Below are positions 57,049 to 64,000 of a stretch of DNA of 64,000 nucleotides, in pieces. The notes beneath the pieces are model-generated. The model made no database searches and was not told the origin of the DNA. It saw only the letters and a program-made list of their open reading frames with translations. This DNA comes from Gloeophyllum trabeum ATCC 11539 (lineage: Eukaryota > Basidiomycota > Agaricomycetes > Gloeophyllales > Gloeophyllaceae), in the NCBI RefSeq assembly GCF_000344685.1, contig NW_006920415.1:268834-332833 (forward strand), read 5' to 3'. Made by a program: the position numbers and the translations under genes. Position 1 is the stretch's first letter. Each line of letters starts with the position of its first letter.

Positions 57049-57509
57049 CTACTTGTTCTTCGACATCCTGGAGAGCGAAGGCCATGAATATCAGTTTGTA
57101 CGCAAGGACATTGATTACACACTTGTAGGTGAACTTCTTCTTCGTATGGGAGAACTCCCCCAGCTTGTGTCCTACCATGTCCTGGGTGACCTGAACCGGG
57201 AGGTAGTCTTTGCCGTTGTATACCATGAACCTAAGCCTGCGTTCACCGAGAGACGAACGCTAAGTCTGAGGACTAAGACAGAAGAGTGTACGACAAACGC
57301 ACCCAACAAAGTTTGGGAGGATGGTGCATGACCTTGCTTGTGTCTTTATGGGCACATTGTTCTGCAACGCCTCCCGGAGGTTCGGGAAGGCGACAAAGTA
57401 CGGTCCTGGAGAGCAGGTCAGAAACACTTATCAATGATTAGCAAAAAGGCGTGGTAGACATACCTTTCCACGCTGAACGCCCAGACAGAACGGCCAACGT
57501 TGGACGCAT
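57049..57509 (-). CDS. RSM19: Mitochondrial small ribosomal subunit protein uS19m
   Basis: Exons 57464-57509, 57303-57405, 57123-57236 and 57049-57067 encode 93 residues, close to the 91 of yeast Rsm19. The protein reads [16 protein letters not shown], then [63 protein letters not shown] and a final MSKNK. The last exon is only 19 nt and supplies the conserved KNK end. The protein binds the head of the mitochondrial small subunit. An in-frame ATG at 57542 would add 11 residues, but the start chosen matches the family. Divergent from the NCS1 gene, 211 bp away. Confidence 0.92.
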
Positions 57510-57720
57510 TGGAACGAAAGAGACTGTCCAACGTGGGAACATCTGTAAGGCTTGGTCACTACGGATGATCGTGAAGCTCCGTTCCCACACTTTTCCCACT
57601 TGGATCAAATCATCCGGAAAATAATCTATACGTCGGGACAGTTTGTGGGTTTGTACGGTGGGCGATCCTCCTGACCCCTCCGAACCTGAGCGTGTTACAT
57701 TGGTACGAGTCAGGCCCAGG

Positions 57721-60491
57721 ATGCTGAGCGCAATCATCCGAGCAATCGAGGTACTTATATTTTTTTTCTCTCTGAGGATCAGTGTCGGGTGGCCAACATC
57801 TAAGATGATCTGGTACCGCCGGATCAATTCCCTAGGTCTCCTCGGACGCGTCTCCGTACCAGAACGCAGACATACTGCCTCTGCCGCCGGCGCGTCGGAC
57901 GTGGTCGAAGAAAGTGTTTGCTTTCTTCTGGCTATCCACGGGTAAGTATGTCCTCGAATATGTCGAAATACGTATGGTACTGATCCTTGAAGCGATCAAC
58001 ATTGCCGAGTGGTCGGGCGCCTCAGCCGGACGTACGTATGATGTTCTTGCGATACATACCTCTGATTCATACAATGATGATCGGGTTACTGGACAATCAC
58101 AGTGGCTATTGGTCTTACTGTCGGACAAGCCATCGCAGGTATGCACCAATCTATGTAGAAGTCCAATAACTGCTGACCCCCGAGGATCTCGCAGTGAACC
58201 TTATAAGTACTCTGATGTAAGTGGTACGTCCTGCAAGTGAGCCGCCTAACCCGAAGAATTGTTCCATGATAGAATAACGCTCGCGTTGGTGATCAACGGC
58301 CACGGAGGCGGAAAATGGCACGTACCCTTTGTCAGTGCTTCTCCCCGATGATACTATGTCGCCTCGTATTCATGGACTACAGGCTGTCATCAACCGCTCA
58401 GCATGGGGCTTGTAAGCACCTAACATAAGCTGTTGTGGAGTGACAGCTAACTGCGGGGGACTGTAGACGAGGATCATGGTTCGCACTACTCAACCGCATT
58501 ATCCTTTCATGCTGTTGGTACGGCGTCGAAGGCTGGTACGGCGGCCAGATGGTCAAAATCATGATCGGTACGATATGGCGTACGTCGATGCTCTGCGCCC
58601 CTCATGATGCGCCCCACTGATCGCTCTTCGCTTTGTAGCGAGCTTCTACCACATGAAGAACACGTTCGGACCGGGGGCTGCCATGAAGACTAACGAATTC
58701 AGTACGCTCACCACTACCGGCACGTGGTTCATACACTAATAATATTCGAATAGTCTCTTTCATCATATTTTGGACTATCTCTCTACCTATCTTCCTCGTA
58801 AAACCCGAACAGTACGTCCCCACTAATCCAGCCTTCACAATTTATCGACGTTCTCTGACAGCTACCGCATCCCCGCGATTGTCTCCTCAGTCATCGTGAC
58901 GATAGCCGCCCTAGCAATATTCATCTGGGCATTGGCGAAGCAGGGAAATGCCGGCCCGTTATGGTCAGAGCCCCAAGAGATATACGGCGTGCCGAAGCTT
59001 GAAGGCTCAAAGCTTAGTTGGGCGATGATGAGGATTATCACCAGCGGGATTGGCGGGTGGGCAGGCGGGGTAAGTGTTGTGTCAATCCAGTCACCTTCGA
59101 TCTGAACGCTGACTTCAAGAGTGATGCATGTAGATTTTGTACCAAAGCGGTAAGCTGCGTCCGGTCGTCTTCCATATACATGGTGATGTAGACAGTTATC
59201 CATTGCCTAAGATTTTTCTCGGTACGCGGTTAACCCTGGCGATCAAATGTGGGGCCAGATCTTCATCATCCCCGTGTGCTTGTTCGGCTCGAACCTACTG
59301 GGCCTCATAACGACTTCCTGTGCGCGAGGGCTCTTTCCTGAGGAACCTTTGCTATGGTGAGACACGATCTGTCATTCAAGGGGATTGAAGTATGACAGAA
59401 CCATGTGATGGCAGGAGACTGTACGATTTATTACAGGCCATACAGGAGCATGGAGGGAACGGCACGCGAGCCGCTGTGTTCTTTGCGGCTTTTGCGTTTT
59501 TCTTGTCGCAGATCTGCGTCAACGTGAGTAGCACGCGACTAATTCGAATGGGTCTAATCTCGATTTAAGGTGGTCGCTTGTGGCGTCGTGGGCGGGATGG
59601 ACCTAGCAGCTCTGTTGCCCAGGTTCGCATCTCTCTACTTAAACCTTTCGCCTGTTTAGGTCTGGTCAACGGCTTACAGGTTCCTCAACATACGTCGGGG
59701 ATCATTCATCATTGCTATCATCGGAATTTGCATCAATCCGTGGAGGATTTTAAACGTTCGTAAGATCAGCTAGGATAGACTCTTTACTCCTTACCTGACT
59801 GCGATGTGCGTAGACTGCGAACTCATTCATCTCCGCTATATCGGCGTACGCGGTGTTCCTCGGTCCCCTGACCGGAATCATGGTGGTAAGTACTGCAAGG
59901 TCCGGGCGAAGTGCTGGCCTGACAAGTCTCAGACGGATTATCATATCCTACGGAGCCGCCGATTGAAACTGTCCCATCTGTATTTGCCCAATCCGTCAAG
60001 TGACTATTGGTAAGTTATCACTCCCAAGTTCGGAAGGGTCACTTGCGATTGTCGCAATAGGTTCTGGCACGGCTTGAATTGGCGGGCACCCATCGCGTGG
60101 GTCCTAGTGAGTGTCCATTGAGACGGCACTCGAGGTGAATACTGATTCGTCTCCTAAGGGCGTCTTCCCAAGTATGCCAGGTTTCGCAGCTTCTGTCACG
60201 CCGGCATCAGTGCAAGTCAACGCAGGATGGACGTATGTTACACCATTCCTGCTGCCGCTTTCATGTCTTGCGCTGACATGGTGCTACAGGCATGTCTACT
60301 ATATGTCGTGGCTCCTCAGCTTCTTCATCAGCGGTTCAGCATGGATGGTCCTCAATACAGTGTGGCCGCCCCCTGGCGTCGGAGAAGTGGATGAAAAGGA
60401 TGTGTTTGGTACGTTCGGGCCCGCGGCGGGTGATAGCGTGGACGCCAAGGAGAAGGACCTGGAGATGACCGTGGACGACACGTATCCTTGA
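57721..60491 (+). CDS. NCS1-family nucleobase (uracil/allantoin-type) permease
   Basis: Twenty exons: 57721-57750, 57836-57941, 57993-58031, 58103-58138, 58195-58216, 58273-58330, 58383-58411, 58467-58579, 58639-58701, 58754-58811, 58862-59069, 59134-59149, 59212-59356, 59415-59523, 59570-59622, 59680-59755, 59814-59885, 59933-60009, 60061-60106, 60159-60491, giving 562 residues. NCS1 landmarks are NADILPLPPARRTW, FFWLSTAINIAEWSGASAG, LTVGQAIA, HVPFAVINRSAWG, RGSWFALLNRI, WYGVEGWYGG, SFYHMKNTFGP, QSDFSRYA, ACGVVGGMDLAALLPRF, INPWRIL, YAVFLGPLTGIMV and TDYHILRSRRLKLSHLY. About twelve membrane segments are expected. It should import a nucleobase, nucleoside or related compound with protons or sodium. 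Exon 1 (30 nt) and its 85-nt intron are the least certain part; 16- and 22-nt exons are needed for conserved sequence. Confidence 0.88.
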
Positions 60492-61443
60492 GATGCGCAC
60501 TCAAGACGAGAGTGATTGTATGTACGATTTCTTACGATTTCGCGAGCGGTTTACCAGGGATGTTGATGTTGCTTGGACATCACAGACACCGCGATGATTG
60601 CCCATGAGACATCGTGCTCACCGACGGCCTGGGCCGTAGACGATCCATGGCTGGGAAGCCATAGCGATATCTTCTCCTCATCAGACGAAAATACGCCTTC
60701 TGCCTGCTTCGTTCTGTCGTAGAAACTGACCATCAAACCTACCTCTATAGAATCGAGGATATGAACACCCATACCATGCCCTGCTGATTGATCCGGCACT
60801 TAAGTTAGACAGCACCAATTTTGTTGCTGTCGCTGCACTGGAAATTTCAGAAGCACTGTAATGTCCGCACCTTTCTGACATGCTTTCGTGTAATCCCCTA
60901 TTTTCGGTCGACATGATTTTATAGCCATTCTGCCTTTGGTGAGATTCGCCTTGGTGAGGCCCTGTTGCGTGCAATCGCCGTATGTTTGAGCTATGAGAGC
61001 TTCGAATTCGTTGACCTCCTCAGTCCGCAAGACAACATGTTCACTACGACATACTTTCCATAATGAAACGACATAAAGCATCGAAGGAAGTTACCTTGAC
61101 GATATGTTTTCTTGAGGGCTGTGGTTGATCGGATAGATCCGAAACGGTGTCTCTGCCCAACAAAGCGTTTAGCCGCCGCGCTCACATCTCCCTTTCGTTA
61201 TCCGGTCGTCGTTGCGCTCAACGTCGAGGACGACAGTCACGACCCTCCACTCCTTCCTGGCTCATTACGCTCGACGACGACGAACAACACTCGCACCACT
61301 CTCAGTAACGTCTTTGTCAGCAGGCAATAGGTCCGGCCGCACCGCTTTTCTGAAAGGACTGAATCTGTCTCCGCCGTCGCCGTCTCCGGCTGTCTGAGGG
61401 CTATCTGCTGTAATTACCTTTGCTTCGCTGTCTAGTCCCTGCA
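60492..61443. other. Intergenic upstream of the PAK kinase gene
   Basis: About 950 bp. The last 300 bp are rich in CGACG/TCTC words, as in housekeeping promoters. No gene was recognised. Confidence 0.45.
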
Positions 61444-64000
61444 ATGTCGTTTAATCAAGTATCGGCCTTGTCGCTTACCCCAAGTCGACCAGCGCCCCAG
61501 GCACCGCAGCGGCGTGGAACAGACACTAGCTTTACGGGATCTCCGGTGGCTTACTCACCGTCATCGAATTCATCGTACGCGGCGTCGTATACCGGTATTG
61601 GCGGATCCCCAAACAGGAACTCGGAAGCCTTCATGTCGAGCCAGGTCGTCCGGAGCGGATACGTAAATGTGAAGGAGGATGGCTTTGCAAGCTGGCTTTG
61701 GCGAGAGAAATGGTTGGTGTTAAAGGAGCAGACGCTGTCAATCCATAAGAACGAGGTGAGTTCGCAAGTAATGTGTATACACTGAATGATCGGAATCGCC
61801 GTGGTCGATACCGTTGCCACCCTCCAGACACCTGATCGTTTCGTAGAGAATCTCGCAGATTGAGGTGTTTTGGGAATGGCACGGACATCCTGAGATCGGC
61901 CAGCGGAAACAGATCCGGAAGCCTGTCTGCTGAGAGTGATGTTGTCCCCTCAGCTGTCAGGCTCGTATCGTTCCTACCGCTATATTCAGTAGATAGCTGT
62001 TTCACATGATTCGCACCTTGTTCGTGCTTATCGCTGAAATACTGACTATGTATAGTCCATGCCTCAACAAAGTGTCATCAACCTCCGAGACATCTCTAAT
62101 ATCGAGCGGATAGATTTGAAGCCGTACTGCCTGCTGCTGGAGACGACTGGGAAGCGGTATTACTTTGCTCTCAAGAGCGACGAAGAGCTTTATGGGTGGC
62201 AGGATGATATCTACTCCCGCAGCCCGCTTATGGGAGTGAGCAATCCTACGAACTTCGTACACAAGGTGCACGTCGGTTTCGATCCCACCTCGGGAGCCTT
62301 CACTGTGAGTGGCATGGAGTCTTCTTGATCCGGAGTGTCGCTATAGTGTTGCCGTAGGGTATGCCCGAGCAATGGAGCAAGCTGCTCACAAAGTCGGCCA
62401 TCACGCGGGAGGATTACCAGAAAGATCCCCAGGCGGTATTGGACGTCCTCGAATTCTATACCGACCACAAAAAGCGCGAGATGGAAGAACAGGGCCTCAT
62501 GTCCATGTCGGCGTCAGGGTCAACGCTCGTCGGATCCACTTATACCTCATCAACACTCTCTCCCTACTCCGCGGATACCTCTACCCCCCGATTCAACGCA
62601 GGCACAGGCCTTGCCGGAATTAGCAAGATTGGCTCGCCCATCCCCGATACCCGGCCATCCGCGAAGCGACAAGAGACGGCTCCGGCCGGTCTCACGAATG
62701 AAAATGGGATGCTTAATGGTACGCGGCAGCTCCGTGGATGATTATCTCCACGACTGACGGTGATGCCTCCCTCCAGGTGCAGGATCACTCCAACCTTCCA
62801 GGCCAGCACCTCCTCGACCCTTGCTTACAGCCAATCGCCCTGCGCCACCCGCACCATCCGGTAAGCCTGCCGTGCCCGATCATACCCCCTCATCTGCGGA
62901 CCTCCGCGCACGCGTCAAAGCCCATGGGCCCGACTCTGCGAGGCAGCCCCCCGGGCTTCAGCAGGACCGGGTGCCTCAGCGGAAGGACTCGTTGGCTAGG
63001 ATCAATCAGAACGGACAGGAGCAGGACAGAGAGACCGAGCAGCAGAAGAAGGATAGCGAAGAATCAGAGAGACCCAAGCAAGGCTTGCCTTCTGGCCCGA
63101 GGCCGAATATGGTCCCTGCTAAGTCTGCACCTGCCACGTCTCAGCCTGCCACGGATCCCGCCCCTGGTGCTGCTGGCGCGACTGTTGGACCTCCCCCCGT
63201 CAAGCCCCTTCAACCCGCGAAGAAGCCTGCTGCTCCGCCAGTAACCGTGACGGGCGCAGATGATGACAAGGCTGGGGTGGCTGCTGCCGCGGCTGCTCTG
63301 GAGAAGCCGAAGGAGAAGGAGAAGCGAATCAGCACCATGACGGAAGTGCAGATTATGGAGAAGCTGAGGAGCGTTGTCAGCGACGACGATCCGAAGACCC
63401 TGTACAGCAAGATCAAGAAGGTTGGCCAGGGGTAAGTCTGATCATGTTCCGTCGGTCTGCCCAAGGCAAAGCTGACTGTGTCGTAGTGCTTCAGGCCACG
63501 TCTATGTCGCCAAGACGCTGGCTACCGGGAAGAAGGTCGCCATCAAAGAGATGGACTTGTCGCACCAGCCACGCAAAGAACTGATTGTGAACGAGATTCT
63601 TGTCATGAAGGAGTCGCAGCACCCGAACATCGTGAACTTTTTGGAGTCATATCTTGTAAAGAACAACGAGTTATGGGTCGTCATGGAGTATATGGAGGGC
63701 GGCGCGCTGACGGACATCATCGAGAACAATACTTTGGAGGAGGACCAGATTGCATGCATCTCCCTGGAGGTGAGTATGTCCGCTTATGATAAATGCGTCC
63801 CGCTCATTGTGCCATCTCAGACATGTAAAGGCCTGGGTCACCTGCACAGCCAGCATATTATTCACCGAGACATCAAGTCTGACAACGTCCTGTTAGATGC
63901 CCAGGGCCGTGTTAAAATTAGTGCGTGACAATAGACTGCGGTGCTTATGTTGTGTTAATGACCTCTCGCTTTTGTCCTTCAGCGGATTTCGGTTTCTGTG
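61444..64000 (+). CDS. CLA4: PAK-family kinase, Cla4-like (PH, CRIB, kinase), cut by window end
   Basis: Exons 61444-61755, 62056-62304, 62358-62718, 62777-63431, 63487-63769, 63821-63920 and 63983 onward; the 3' part lies outside. After a Ser/Pro-rich N-terminus comes a PH domain ([45 protein letters not shown]). A CRIB motif follows ([20 protein letters not shown]) with its autoinhibitory extension (PEQWSKLL). Then comes a long Pro/Ala/Lys-rich linker, and the kinase domain: [47 protein letters not shown] and the DFG as TDFGFC. Such kinases bind Cdc42-GTP at the membrane and control polarity and cytokinesis. Intron 1 is 300 nt, by far the longest in the window. Confidence 0.93.

Noticed and set aside
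56759..57226. 155-residue minus-strand frame spanning the uS19m 3' end
   Set aside because: Only its first part is coding; the rest is read-through of a 55-nt intron and downstream intergenic DNA.

Overview
The window looks like nuclear DNA of an Agaricomycete, probably a polypore-type wood-decay fungus. Genes are dense and face both ways. Almost all are cut by many short introns of about 41-85 nt with GT..AG ends, and some exons are only 8-26 nt long. The gene content fits a basidiomycete: an HNH-type reading frame, a multi-pass membrane protein family of the Agaricomycete kind, an F-box/LRR-like protein, tandem P450s, a GH105 enzyme and an ICMT-like gene family. Exon coordinates were worked out by hand from splice sites, conserved protein motifs and reading-frame bookkeeping. 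They have no transcript support.

Layout. 1-6.6 kb: the tail of an unknown gene, a small hypothetical protein, an HNH-like gene, a 1.1-kb non-autonomous transposon with a perfect 8-bp target duplication, and a Ppg1-type phosphatase. 7-19.5 kb: a BAHD-like acyltransferase, a 23-exon secreted subtilase, an MFS sugar transporter, a MICOS Mic26/27 subunit with a repeat-rich tail, and a SAM methyltransferase. 20.6-25.3 kb: a TA-flanked MITE, then two tandem membrane-protein genes whose six exons match in length exactly. 25.9-32.1 kb: mitochondrial ribosomal bL31m and EMC1 share a divergent promoter, followed by a GH105 unsaturated glycoside hydrolase. 32.1-38.1 kb: a repeat-rich, gene-poor island with a MITE, a sequence gap flanked by duplicated sequence, a long palindrome with a 20-bp tandem array, and other repeats. 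38.2-44.4 kb: an ISWI-like SNF2 ATPase with a PHD finger, and an F-box protein. 44.8-55.2 kb: three tandem ICMT-like methyltransferases and two tandem P450s, one apparently broken at a splice junction. 55.9-64 kb: a stand-alone double-FolB protein, mitochondrial uS19 (Rsm19), an NCS1 nucleobase transporter, and the start of a Cla4-type PAK kinase cut by the window end.

How the genes relate. Housekeeping functions (phosphatase, MICOS, mitochondrial ribosome, EMC, chromatin remodelling, folate, polarity kinase) alternate with accessory functions: secreted protease, sugar uptake, pectin-fragment hydrolysis, P450s and small-molecule or prenyl-type methyltransferases. No complete biosynthetic cluster with a core synthase is visible. 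The clearest unusual features are the microexons of the subtilase, four GC-AG introns (one of which reads through in frame), the amphipathic repeats of the MICOS protein, the stop codon formed at a P450 splice junction, and several structured repeats.
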